Assembly (NCBI RefSeq): GCF_010726765.1
Contig: NZ_AP022601.1
Span: forward strand, 930,001-994,000
DNA from: Mycobacterium gallinarum
Lineage (GTDB): Bacteria > Actinomycetota > Actinomycetes > Mycobacteriales > Mycobacteriaceae
Direction: 5' to 3'
Length of the DNA stretch: 64,000 bases
A program made the position numbers and the translations under genes. Below, piece after piece: positions 28,501-36,974 of the stretch (its first letter is position 1; each line of letters starts with the position of its first letter). The notes under the pieces were generated by a model. That model saw nothing but the letters and a program-made list of their open reading frames with translations, ran no database searches and had not been told where the DNA came from.

Positions 28501-31500
28501 CGAACACGGTGAGACCGCTGGTGCTGTTGCCGTCCATGTCGGACGCAACACTTGAGACAAGATGCAGGCGCTCACCCCGAACCGCCACGACATCAAACTG
28601 GTATTCGGTGAACTGTGCGAGGTGGCGTGCAATACCCGCGCGCATCGCATCGCGGCTCTCGATGGGGTCACCGCTGAGTCGCCGGTGATCGTCGTACACA
28701 AACTCGTCCGAGTAGTGGGCGATCGCGCGCTCGACGTCATGCGCCCGCATCGCGCCCAAGAACCCGTCGATGGTTCCGGACGACTGGTTGCGCACCGCAA
28801 GCCGGCCGGACTGCGCCCGCACCAGTTCCTCGGCACAGGCGAACGCACCGTCCTCGTCGTCGGGGTCGAACTCGCATATCGAGGTGACGAGTCCGTCGCG
28901 ATGCTCGGTGACCAGAATCATCGACCATTGGTACGTCTCGCCATCGGCACCGGTCGCCTCCCGTTCAAGCCGGGTGACGCTGCAGTTCGGGGACAACCAT
29001 GCCACTACGGAATTCCATGTTCGCGTCGACGTGACCATCGTGTTGAGTTCTTCGAATCCAGCGCGAAGATCGTTGGCCGTGCGGTCGGGAAATGCTCGGC
29101 GGGAGCGGGTCTCGACGCGCAGGTCTTGGGAGGCGAGTTCACTGAAGAGCATGTCGAAGTCGTCGCGGCTCATCGCCCTCGGCGCCTCGCTGGCTGGCAG
29201 CCCGTTCTTTGCGAAAGGTGCACCTTCACCGGCGTAGTAACGTCTGTCGAGCTCGCGGGATGCGCCATCGAAATCATCGTCGTCGAAACGCCCGTGGTAC
29301 GTGATCTTGCCGTCGTCACCGACCTCCACGACATGGAAGGTCGTGGACTCGTTCCCATCACGGTCGGACAGGCGATTCCAGACGAGATGCAAACACCGAC
29401 CGCGAACCGCGAGCACACGAAAGGCAAATTCTGAGTAGTGCTCGAACACGCGCGTAATACCTTCGCGCATTGCGTCACGGCCCTTGACCGGATCGCCGCT
29501 GAGGCGTCGACGATCGTCGTATACAAAGTGTTCCTGGTAGAAGGCGGTGGCGCCCGCGACGTCATGCGCCCGGATCCTGTCTAAGAACCCGTCGATGGTC
29601 TCGGATGACTGGTTCCTCACCGCGAGCCGGGTGCGACCCGACTGCATCCGTTCCTCGGCGTACGCGAAGGCCGCGTCCTCATCGTCGAGTTCGAACAGGC
29701 AACTGGAACCGAGGCGTCCGCCCCGGGACTGGGTGACGAGTATCCAAACCCATGAATACCGCTCGCCGTCGCGCCCAATGGCTTCGCGTTCGAACCGGCC
29801 GATGGCTAGGGTTGGCGACAGCCAGTGAATTACCGACGGCCACGAGCGTGTCGCGGCGACCATGTTGCTCAGGTCTTCGTAACTCTCCTTGCGGTCGCTG
29901 ACCAATGGATCGGGAAACGCTGAGCGTGAACGGTTCTCGAAGCCCGCGTTGGGTTCGATGAGTTCGCCGAACGCCTTCGTATAGTCCCCGCGGCTGACGG
30001 CGATCACCCATTCTGTCCCGACTACGCCGGCTTCGGCGTACGGTGCGCCCTCGCCGGTGTAGTAGCGGCGGTCGAGCTCGCGGTAAGCGCCTTCGAAGTC
30101 GTCCTCGTCGAACCGCCCGAAGTATTCGAGGCGCCCGGCGTCGTCGAACTCCATGACGTTGAGGGTTATTGCTTCGTTGCCGGCGTCGTCCCACAGGCGA
30201 CTCGAGTGCATCTCCAATCGATCGCCGCGTACCGCCATCGTCCGCCACTCGGTGTGCGGATAACTGCGGAGAATGCGCTCAGTCGCGGCATGGAGGTCAG
30301 CTGCCCCCTCGATCGGGTCACCGCTGATCCGCCGCCTGTCGTCGTACACGAAGTTTTCCGACGGATCGACGCGGAGTGCATCGACATCATGCGCCTGCAG
30401 CGCCTGTGACGCGACTTCGGCGAGCTCGCTGGCGCGGTTGCTGATCCGCAGTCTGTCGGTGCTCGCCCGCACCTTGTTCGCGACATAGGCGAATGCCGCT
30501 TCCTCGTCGTCGATCTCGAACTCGCACATCGACGCAACACGGCCATCACGGAACTCGAATGCGATGAGAAAGTTCCACGTGAACTGCTCGCCGTCGTGTC
30601 CGACGGCATCCCGCACACAGCGTGCGACGCAGTAATTCGGCGAGAACCATCGCATTACCGATATCCAGCCGCGCACCGAATCCACCATGGCGTCGAGTTC
30701 TTCCAGCGTGGTGCGATACTCACTCGCCGATCTGTCGGGAAATGCCGAGCGTGAACGATTCTCGACGCGGAAGTCGGACGCAGTGAGCTCGTTGAACAAC
30801 GTGTCGTAGTCGAGATGGTTAAACGCCACTGTCCATTCGGCGGCAGTGGCACCGCCTTCGGCGAACTCCGCGCCTTCGCCGGCGTAATAGCGGCGGTCCA
30901 GTTCGCGATATGCGCCTTCGAAATCGTCCTCGTCGAAACGAGCGTGGAACTGCACGAGGCCGTCATCACCGGTCTCAGTCACGTAAAGATTGGTTGTTTC
31001 GTTCCCATCATCGTCAGATCGGCGCTCCCACATCAGATGCGAATGCTGGCCACGAACCGCCACAACGTGGAAATCAAATCGTGTGTATTGCTCGGAGATG
31101 CGCTCGAGCGTCGGCCGAATGGCGCCGAGTCCTACAATGGGCCCGCCGCTCAGTCGTCGATGATCCTCATAGACGAACTCTTGCGAGAAATGTCTGAGGG
31201 CGCCGTCGATGTCATGGGTCTGAAGGGCTCGGATGTAATCAGGCATGACCTCGCTGGACTGATTCGACACCGCCAGGCGACGTGATCCCGTATCGACATC
31301 GGTCGCTGGTCGTGACACCGCGAGCTCATCCGCTCGTCCGACGCGCGCCGTCACCTCCTTCGCCGCGTACAGCGCTTCGGCGTCATCACGAGCACTGTTG
31401 GCGCCCTTGGTATCTCCTGCGGTGGCGAGCACCCTACTCAACGCCAGGCAGGCCTCGGCGTGGTCGAGCACCAGGTCTGTTCCCGCGGCGACCGCCACCG

Positions 31501-34500
31501 CCTCGCGCGCCATCGCGACCGCGTCAGCGTGGCGGCCCTGCGCGGCGAAAATTTCGGCTCGCACCGCGCGCCACGCGATAGCCGTCTTCAAATTGCGACC
31601 GGCGAGGCGCTCACTCTCGGCGGCGTGCCGGTCGGCTTCCTCCAGCCGCCCCTGGGCCAGAACGGAACGGGCGAGAAGGGCCGCAGCCTGACCCGCGTCG
31701 GCGCCGACGCCGAGAGCGTCCAGGCCTTCCAGCGCGGTCCGGAAGTGGGGTTCGGCAGCGACGGGGTCGCCCTCCATCGATTCGATGATGCCCGCGAACA
31801 GTTCGGTTTCCATGACCCCGTGGCGCAGGCCGAGGTCAGCGACCACCTGGCGGGCATTCGCAAGCATCGTCCTGGCTTTGTCCGGCCGTCCTCTGAGCAG
31901 TTCCAGGACGGCGAGGTGACGCAACGACGTAGCCTCCAGCGAGGGTGCGGCCGTCGTCATCCGCTGCATGCGCACCACATCCAGGCATCGGCCCCCCGCT
32001 TTCGGTACCGGACTCGGACCCCACAGTGCGGCGCCCGGAGCCGCCCCCAACGCCGCGGTGATCTGCCGGTGGTCACCGCTTTCGCGGGCAGCGATGAGTG
32101 CCTCGAAAAGGTCGATTTCGCTGGCGCCGATCCGCCCGAGGCGTCCGCGCGCGCCTGCCCGAACCCGGTGCGCCTTGGCAAGTCCGGCGTGATCTGTGCG
32201 ACGGCCGAACTCGTCGATGGCCTCGTGTAGTCGTGCTTCGACTTCAAGTAGCCGTTCCGGATCGGTGTATATGACGAACTGGCAGCGGTAGCACGTCGCC
32301 CACGGGGCGAGTGCGTCGTCGGCGATGCGTTCGAGTTCGTCGACCAGGGGCGCACCCGCCGTAACGTCGCCTGCGGACAGGAACGCCTCGCATCCGATCA
32401 GCAGCAGATCAGCATGCAGTGTCTCGTCGGACGCCGCCAGCGCTGCGCCGCGAGCGGCCTGCGTTCCCGCAGAAACCAGTTCGTCGCGGTCAAGGGCTCG
32501 CCGTGCCGACGCAGCGTAGTGCTGTGCGGACCGAACGGCCAGCTCGTGCGAACGGCTGTCGAGCGGGCCGAGCTGGCTCCGATATGAATGGGCGGCTTCG
32601 AGATGCCTGGCGATCATCTCGTCAGAGTCGAAAGCCACACTCTGTCCGCCGGTTTCGACCCACTGGGCAAGTCGCTCGTGCAGATCGGCGCGGTCCGATT
32701 TCAGCAGGCGGCGGTAGGCGACGTCGCGGATCAGCACGTGGTGAAATCGCCAGACAGCTTCGTCGCCGATGTAGGCTCCGCTCGGCTGCGCCAGCTCGAG
32801 TCGGCGAAGACGGTTGAGGGACAACGTGACTCCCGCTCCGCTGCCGCCGGCGAGTGCGCGGACCGCGCCGATAGAGAACTCGCTGCCGACCACCGAGGCG
32901 ATTTCGAGGATACGTCTGTCTGCGGCTGCGAGGCGTTCCAACCGTGAGGCGAGCAGCGCATGGATTGTCGGGGGTACCGCGATGGCGTCGACGTCGATCG
33001 TGAGGCGCCAGCCGGCCTGCTCTTCGATGAGCACCCCGTCATGGGCGAGCATCCCGACCAGCTCCCGCACGAAGAGCGGATTGCCACCGGTGGACGAGGG
33101 GAGTCGTCGCAGCAACTCGTCGGGCAGCTGTGCGGCTCCGAGTACGTTGGCGGCCAGTTCGGCTGTCGCATCGGGATCAAGCCCGCTGAGATGGACAGCC
33201 TCGGAGACGAACCTGCCCACGCTGACGAGTTCGGGCCGCAGTTCACGCAGTTCGGGTCTGGCAAGCGCCAGCACGAACACCGGCACGTCCGCCGTCCACT
33301 CCATGAGGTGCTCGATGAAGTCGAGCAACAGGGTGTCGGCCCACTGGATGTCGTCGAGGACCAGCACGGTGGGCCCTTCTGTTGCTAGCACTTCGACGAA
33401 CCGTCGCAGCGCCCAGAAGTTCTCCTCGACTGATCCTGCTTCGCCGGTGGCCAATCCGCCGAGGTCCCGCAGCAGCCGGTCTCGCTCGGGAACCCCTGCG
33501 GGGATTTCGGTTTCGAGGTCAACTGCTCTGAGTATCTCGATCAGCGGCGCCATCGCGACGGTGCCTTCGAGATCACATCGGGCCTCGATCACCCGCGCGC
33601 CGGTCTGTGCGACGGTGAATTTCGCGGCAAGCCGGCTCTTTCCGACACCAGGGTCACCGACGACGGTGACCAACCGGGCGCTTCGTGCCGATAACGCACC
33701 ATTCATCGCGGTCTGAAGGCGCTGGAGTTCAGAACGTCGGCCGACGAAGGGAGCCGCGTCAGTCGAATCGGACCGGCGCCCGAGCCACTGGTAGACGGCA
33801 ACCGGAGCGCTGCGGCCCTTGACCTGCACCTCGCCAAGCGATTCGTAATCGTAATGTCCACGGGTCGCGCGCCAGGTCTCCTCGCCCACCACGACACCTC
33901 CACGCGGACATTCGGACTCGAGGCGGGCCCCGACGTTCAGCGCGTCTCCGACGAGGTCGGCATCGCCGACCCCGACCACGACCTCACCGGTGTTCACCGC
34001 GACCCGCAATGCGAGTTCGACCCCGTGGTTTTCGGTGACCCGGGTAGCAAGCCCGACGAAGCGTTCCTGTAACTCTACGGCGGCGTCGACCGCACGTACG
34101 GCGTCCTCGGGCCCGATCTCGGGGACACCCCACACCGCCATGAATCCATCGCCGATGTACTTCGTCACGCCTGCCCGATGACGCTGCGCGACCCTCCTCA
34201 GGAGATCGTGGTAGTCGCCGATGACCTCACGTGCCGTCTCAGCGTCGACGCGTTCCTCGAAACTCGTCGAACCCGCAAGATCGGCGAACATGACCGTGAC
34301 GGTCTTGCGCACCGGGGCTGCGTCCGGTGTGTCGGGTACCCCCGTCGACTGACCGAGCGGCGCACCGCAGCCACGGCAGAAACGCGCTGTCGCACTGGCT
34401 TCCACGCCGCACGTCGCACAGATCCGGGCCAGCGAGGCGCCACAAGCCTCGCAGAAGCGGGCGTCCTCTTCGTTATGTGCGCCACACGAGGCGCAGTTGC

Positions 34501-34516
34501 GGCGGCTCTCGGCCAT
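25520..34516 (-). CDS. Giant class III adenylate cyclase-AAA ATPase with seven C-terminal SnoaL/NTF2-like double repeats
   Basis: 2998 residues, one unbroken frame. Residues 1-50 hold two four-cysteine zinc ribbons (C8,C11,C22,C25; C33,C36,C47,C50). Residues ~70-245 are a class III cyclase domain with all catalytic residues visible: metal aspartates D79 (FADLAGST) and D123 (KYIGDGF), substrate residues K119 and D191 (GDALN), transition-state N194 and R198. From ~260 is a AAA/NB-ATPase (Walker A VVGDPGVGKSRLA, Walker B TVLVLDDIQWAD), then a helical TPR-like region to ~1070. The first ~1070 residues match the usual cyclase-ATPase regulators of mycobacteria; the last ~1920 are seven repeats of ~274 residues. 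It starts 2 bp after the stop of the phosphotransferase gene, so they form an operon. Confidence 0.9.
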   Translation of the reverse strand: MAESRRNCASCGAHNEEDARFCEACGASLARICATCGVEASATARFCRGCGAPLGQSTGVPDTPDAAPVRKTVTVMFADLAGSTSFEERVDAETAREVIGDYHDLLRRVAQRHRAGVTKYIGDGFMAVWGVPEIGPEDAVRAVDAAVELQERFVGLATRVTENHGVELALRVAVNTGEVVVGVGDADLVGDALNVGARLESECPRGGVVVGEETWRATRGHYDYESLGEVQVKGRSAPVAVYQWLGRRSDSTDAAPFVGRRSELQRLQTAMNGALSARSARLVTVVGDPGVGKSRLAAKFTVAQTGARVIEARCDLEGTVAMAPLIEILRAVDLETEIPAGVPERDRLLRDLGGLATGEAGSVEENFWALRRFVEVLATEGPTVLVLDDIQWADTLLLDFIEHLMEWTADVPVFVLALARPELRELRPELVSVGRFVSEAVHLSGLDPDATAELAANVLGAAQLPDELLRRLPSSTGGNPLFVRELVGMLAHDGVLIEEQAGWRLTIDVDAIAVPPTIHALLASRLERLAAADRRILEIASVVGSEFSIGAVRALAGGSGAGVTLSLNRLRRLELAQPSGAYIGDEAVWRFHHVLIRDVAYRRLLKSDRADLHERLAQWVETGGQSVAFDSDEMIARHLEAAHSYRSQLGPLDSRSHELAVRSAQHYAASARRALDRDELVSAGTQAARGAALAASDETLHADLLLIGCEAFLSAGDVTAGAPLVDELERIADDALAPWATCYRCQFVIYTDPERLLEVEARLHEAIDEFGRRTDHAGLAKAHRVRAGARGRLGRIGASEIDLFEALIAARESGDHRQITAALGAAPGAALWGPSPVPKAGGRCLDVVRMQRMTTAAPSLEATSLRHLAVLELLRGRPDKARTMLANARQVVADLGLRHGVMETELFAGIIESMEGDPVAAEPHFRTALEGLDALGVGADAGQAAALLARSVLAQGRLEEADRHAAESERLAGRNLKTAIAWRAVRAEIFAAQGRHADAVAMAREAVAVAAGTDLVLDHAEACLALSRVLATAGDTKGANSARDDAEALYAAKEVTARVGRADELAVSRPATDVDTGSRRLAVSNQSSEVMPDYIRALQTHDIDGALRHFSQEFVYEDHRRLSGGPIVGLGAIRPTLERISEQYTRFDFHVVAVRGQHSHLMWERRSDDDGNETTNLYVTETGDDGLVQFHARFDEDDFEGAYRELDRRYYAGEGAEFAEGGATAAEWTVAFNHLDYDTLFNELTASDFRVENRSRSAFPDRSASEYRTTLEELDAMVDSVRGWISVMRWFSPNYCVARCVRDAVGHDGEQFTWNFLIAFEFRDGRVASMCEFEIDDEEAAFAYVANKVRASTDRLRISNRASELAEVASQALQAHDVDALRVDPSENFVYDDRRRISGDPIEGAADLHAATERILRSYPHTEWRTMAVRGDRLEMHSSRLWDDAGNEAITLNVMEFDDAGRLEYFGRFDEDDFEGAYRELDRRYYTGEGAPYAEAGVVGTEWVIAVSRGDYTKAFGELIEPNAGFENRSRSAFPDPLVSDRKESYEDLSNMVAATRSWPSVIHWLSPTLAIGRFEREAIGRDGERYSWVWILVTQSRGGRLGSSCLFELDDEDAAFAYAEERMQSGRTRLAVRNQSSETIDGFLDRIRAHDVAGATAFYQEHFVYDDRRRLSGDPVKGRDAMREGITRVFEHYSEFAFRVLAVRGRCLHLVWNRLSDRDGNESTTFHVVEVGDDGKITYHGRFDDDDFDGASRELDRRYYAGEGAPFAKNGLPASEAPRAMSRDDFDMLFSELASQDLRVETRSRRAFPDRTANDLRAGFEELNTMVTSTRTWNSVVAWLSPNCSVTRLEREATGADGETYQWSMILVTEHRDGLVTSICEFDPDDEDGAFACAEELVRAQSGRLAVRNQSSGTIDGFLGAMRAHDVERAIAHYSDEFVYDDHRRLSGDPIESRDAMRAGIARHLAQFTEYQFDVVAVRGERLHLVSSVASDMDGNSTSGLTVFEVDDGLIVYHGRFDEDDFDRAYREFERRYYAGAGASFARSAATATQAIIALNANDFHLLLGELCTPDMRVENRTRSAFPEGSVTDLRTSFGQLGSMVTSMRTWLSAVTWLSPDWAVVRFERDAVGSNGERYSSTRVLMIGFRDGRMASMCQFELEDEDAAFAYAEERAQATSSRLAPTNRARETVFGILDAGRAKDVDSMSAAYDDAFVYDDRRHISGDPIRDPATLRRVQEQIVEQYSNFDGRTIAVRGERLHLGWGRWSSDSGFETTHLYLHEVDGGGRIVYEGRFDEDDFDGAYRELEQRYYRGEGAEFAAGGLTTTDYSITANQGDLDRLFGELTAAGFRVENHTRSGFPNRSAADFRASLDDLSNMMESVRTWSSAICWLSPTWSVARQEREAVGQGGELFSWTRLMASEVVDGQVKSIAEFEPDDEDAAFAYAEEKVRANPSRLAVVNRAKRTWDSIDRAGQARDLDGLAAFYSKSLVYEDRRRLSGGKIEDMRTAFERVAQDYTQLDMRSLAVRGERLHLGYGLYRNDSGFESSSLWVHEVDDEGIIVYLCRFDEDDFESAYRELEERYYAGEGVAFAAVGTTPTEVVIALNRGDFDKVFDELAVSDAPVVNRSRLPFPDRSADFLRTSFADLEAMVTSTRTWFSALCWVSEVWTVVRFEREAVGADGEQYAWTHLVVLEIRCDRIASMCEFELDDEDAAFAYVQDRILETPSRLAVDNRASRVWQSVGDAMNAHDADAVAARFFDSYVYDDHWALGGDTPGDIRAGLERVFEQYSHFEGRCLAVRGDTVQLASAHWSNDDGYETDYLHVTEINDDGLIVYYGRFGEDDFENAYRELERRYCSGEGAEFAEVAAVGAEYLIGLNKGDFDRVFTELTAPGMIVENRTRSGFPDRSVTEFRASYEELSEVAGPSRSWNAAECWLSTTCGVVRSEREARGHDGGHYAWTRLIVFEFGDGRCTHICEFEPDDEAAAFAYAEERVRQAQQR
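25523..31290 (-). repeat. Seven tandem ~822-bp coding repeats within the giant cyclase gene
   Basis: Repeat units begin near 31285, 30465, 29640, 28815, 27992, 27170 and 26350 with the motif RLAVxNQSS or RLAVxNRA, giving a 820-830 bp period. Each unit has a first half with VYDDRRRLSGDP and LAVRGERLHL, a junction FDEDDFEGAYRELDRRYYAGEGA, then a second half with VENRSRSAFPDRS, SxxxWLSP, REAVGxDGE and FELDDEDAAFAYAEE. Each half looks like a SnoaL/NTF2-type alpha+beta barrel. Units are clearly diverged, so the array is old rather than a recent amplification. Confidence 0.9.
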
Positions 34517-34518
34517 CG

Positions 34519-35592
34519 TCAGTCTGGTCTCAGCGACAGGCAGTCATGGTCTTCGATGGCCGCCACGGAACGACTGAGCATGGTGCGCGCCAGCTCCATA
34601 TTGCGTTCGTTGACAATTTCGATTCGGCCACTTGCCATCACCGGGTAGATGAAGCACCAAGCCGTCGTCAGCCGGTAGTCACGTCGCAATTCAGCACTGG
34701 GGTAATCGATTCCGTGTTCTGCGAGACGTCTGGAATAGCGCGTGATGAGCTCGTCCTCGACGTCGCGCCGCGTCTCGGGAGTGAGGCTTTGAGTCAAAAA
34801 GTAGCTGACATCCCAAGCGCCCCGGCCCCTTGCCGTGATTTGCCAGTCCAAGGCGGTCACCGGTGGGTCGTCGTCCTCTACGGCGAAGAACAGCTGGTCG
34901 AGCCGCGGGTCGCCATGCAGGAAAGTGAGGGGTCCACGGCTGAACTCCCCGATCAGCCATGGCATCAACGATGCGAACCGCTCGCCGAAGCGGCGCATCG
35001 GAGGGGACAGGTCGGACCCCGTGATCTCGAGGAATTTCGGCCATGCAGCCCGGTAGTTGTCGACGATGACGTCGGTGAAGGGTGGCGCGGTGAAGGGCTT
35101 CAGCCAGTGCAGCGAGGACAGCCGATCGTTGTCCCACCAGTGACCATGGTGCCGGGCCAGTGCATCGATGACTGTTTCCGCATCCCCGGCGTTGCATCCG
35201 ATGAGCTGATCGGCGTTTCGCAGTCGGGCCAGATCCTCGAGCACGAGAACGAAATCGTGCGTGTTCTCGTTGAAGGCGGCGAAGTAGGGCCGCGCCGGAG
35301 GCAGCGGGTTGGCGGTGCCGATTTCTAGGTAGAACCGGACCTCACGCAGGTAGCACTCGAGCTCTTCGCAGAGGTTCACCCGCGCCGTCACGTCCAGCGT
35401 CGGCAGCTTGACGACGACCGTTTCCGGAACATCGGTCCCGCCCTCGAGGTGCACCCGGAACAGTCGGCCCAGCAGGCCGACGCCGATGGCGATCTGCTCG
35501 ACTTTGCATGCAGACACGTCGGCTTCGAGCACTTCGCTGAGCCAGCCGGCGGTAATCGCTGACGGATCGTCGGGGATCAACGGCATTCGCAT
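34519..35592 (-). CDS. Aminoglycoside-phosphotransferase/ecdysteroid-kinase-fold protein
   Basis: 357 residues. The kinase-like fold shows the nucleotide-binding lysine region PETVVVKLP, FVLVLEDLARLR, the catalytic loop FLHGDPRLDQLFF near residue 225 and the metal aspartate in TALDWQITARGRGAWDVSYFL. The Brenner motif is normally HGDxxxxN; here the Asn is replaced by Gln (HGDPRLDQ), which could alter metal binding. Actinobacterial members act on unknown small molecules or lipids. It is the first gene of a two-gene operon with the giant cyclase. Confidence 0.8.
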   Translation of the reverse strand: MRMPLIPDDPSAITAGWLSEVLEADVSACKVEQIAIGVGLLGRLFRVHLEGGTDVPETVVVKLPTLDVTARVNLCEELECYLREVRFYLEIGTANPLPPARPYFAAFNENTHDFVLVLEDLARLRNADQLIGCNAGDAETVIDALARHHGHWWDNDRLSSLHWLKPFTAPPFTDVIVDNYRAAWPKFLEITGSDLSPPMRRFGERFASLMPWLIGEFSRGPLTFLHGDPRLDQLFFAVEDDDPPVTALDWQITARGRGAWDVSYFLTQSLTPETRRDVEDELITRYSRRLAEHGIDYPSAELRRDYRLTTAWCFIYPVMASGRIEIVNERNMELARTMLSRSVAAIEDHDCLSLRPD

Positions 35593-35667
35593 CGCCTCCC
35601 GTGACCCGCCTGCGCGCGAGCTAATCGTATGCGATCAGCCTGCTGTCACAGCGAATTTAAGCCGACG

Positions 35668-36939
35668 TCAGCCGCTCTGCACGGGAGTCGGCTCTTTCGC
35701 CGCATCCTTCATCCACACCGGGTCGATGCCGTCATCCAGCCGGTTCTCGGACTTGGCGTCCAGGTAGCGGAAATACAGCACGCAGAACACCACGATCAGC
35801 ATCAGGCACCAGCCGTAGGTGAACTTCATGTACTCCAGGAAGCGACCCGTGGTGGGCCAATGCCCGAGCAGCCATCGGTCTGAGCTCATGAAGCCGTAGA
35901 TCGCCAGCCACGCTGGCCAGTTGCGCAACACCGAGTTGCGCAGCACGACCGTCATCAGGAACGGGAACAGCATCATCGAGTAGTAGCCCTGGCCCAGCGA
36001 CAACACCAGGAACGACGTGATCAGCAGTACGCCGGACGAGGTCAACATCCAGAACAGCGGATCGCGGGTGCGGTAGTACTTGTAGAGCAGCCACAGCGAC
36101 AGCACCGCCAGCACGACGAAGGCCAGACGCAGCAGAATGATCAGCCAGAAAGGCAGTCCGTAGTAGAGCCCGTTGCCTGCGATCGAGCTGTTGAAGTAGT
36201 CGCGCGTCGTGAAGATGTATTTGGCGGTGCGGGTGACGAAGCTCATCGGGTCTTTGACCAGCGGCCAGGCGACCGCGTTGAACACGGCCGGCACCAAGAA
36301 GGCGGGGATCAACGCCCGCCACTGCCGGTTCAGCAGCGGAATCAACAGCAGCGGCGCCAGCAGTGGTTTGACGACCAGCGTCAGACCTATGGAGATTCCG
36401 GCCAGCCACTCGTGGTTGCGTTGTCCGTCCAGTAGCCAGCGGAAGAACAGCACCTCGAGCAGCAGGATGCAGCCGTTGATATTGCCGAAAACCAGTGTGT
36501 TGACGACGCTTTCGCTGATGAACATCGCCGCGAGCAGAGCGGGCAGTGCGACCGAGTCGAATTTGAATCCGAAAAGGCGAATCAAGAGGTACGCGGCGAG
36601 GATGATCGCGATCGTGTTGAACGTGATGAACCAGTACCGCGACGCGTCGACAGGGAGGTAGCCGAACGGCGCCATGATCAGCGTGCCGCCGGGAGGGTAG
36701 AGATAGTGCGGGTCGACGTGGTTGAAGTGCTCATTGTAGATGTCCCAGCCCATTTTGAAGTTCACGACGGCGCGGTACACCGGTCCGTAGTCGTCGGTGA
36801 TGTAGCCGTTGGTGGCTAGGACATAGCTGCGATGAATGATGAACAGGATCGCCAAGGGCCACAGGATCGACCGCAACACCGTGGCCACACCCGGCGGGGA
36901 GGTGCGGGGCCGGAAGGCGGCCAAGACAAGATCACGCAC
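35668..36939 (-). CDS. aftC: Arabinofuranosyltransferase AftC (GT87-type)
   Basis: 423 residues from GTG at 36939, beginning RDLVLAAFRPRTSPPGVATV; the frame stays open further upstream but overlaps the hydrolase gene. It is a polytopic GT-C glycosyltransferase with about ten membrane segments. The external acidic motif TNGYITDDYGPVYRAVVNF carries the presumed catalytic aspartates, and YPPGGTLIMAPFGYLP is typical of the family. It adds alpha(1-3) branches to arabinan of arabinogalactan and lipoarabinomannan using decaprenyl-phosphoarabinose. The symbol comes from the order lipoprotein-aftC, as in Rv2672-Rv2673. Confidence 0.9.
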   Translation of the reverse strand: MRDLVLAAFRPRTSPPGVATVLRSILWPLAILFIIHRSYVLATNGYITDDYGPVYRAVVNFKMGWDIYNEHFNHVDPHYLYPPGGTLIMAPFGYLPVDASRYWFITFNTIAIILAAYLLIRLFGFKFDSVALPALLAAMFISESVVNTLVFGNINGCILLLEVLFFRWLLDGQRNHEWLAGISIGLTLVVKPLLAPLLLIPLLNRQWRALIPAFLVPAVFNAVAWPLVKDPMSFVTRTAKYIFTTRDYFNSSIAGNGLYYGLPFWLIILLRLAFVVLAVLSLWLLYKYYRTRDPLFWMLTSSGVLLITSFLVLSLGQGYYSMMLFPFLMTVVLRNSVLRNWPAWLAIYGFMSSDRWLLGHWPTTGRFLEYMKFTYGWCLMLIVVFCVLYFRYLDAKSENRLDDGIDPVWMKDAAKEPTPVQSG

Positions 36940-36974
36940 CAGCGAACCGTACCCGACCCCGTCAGGCCGAGGTA

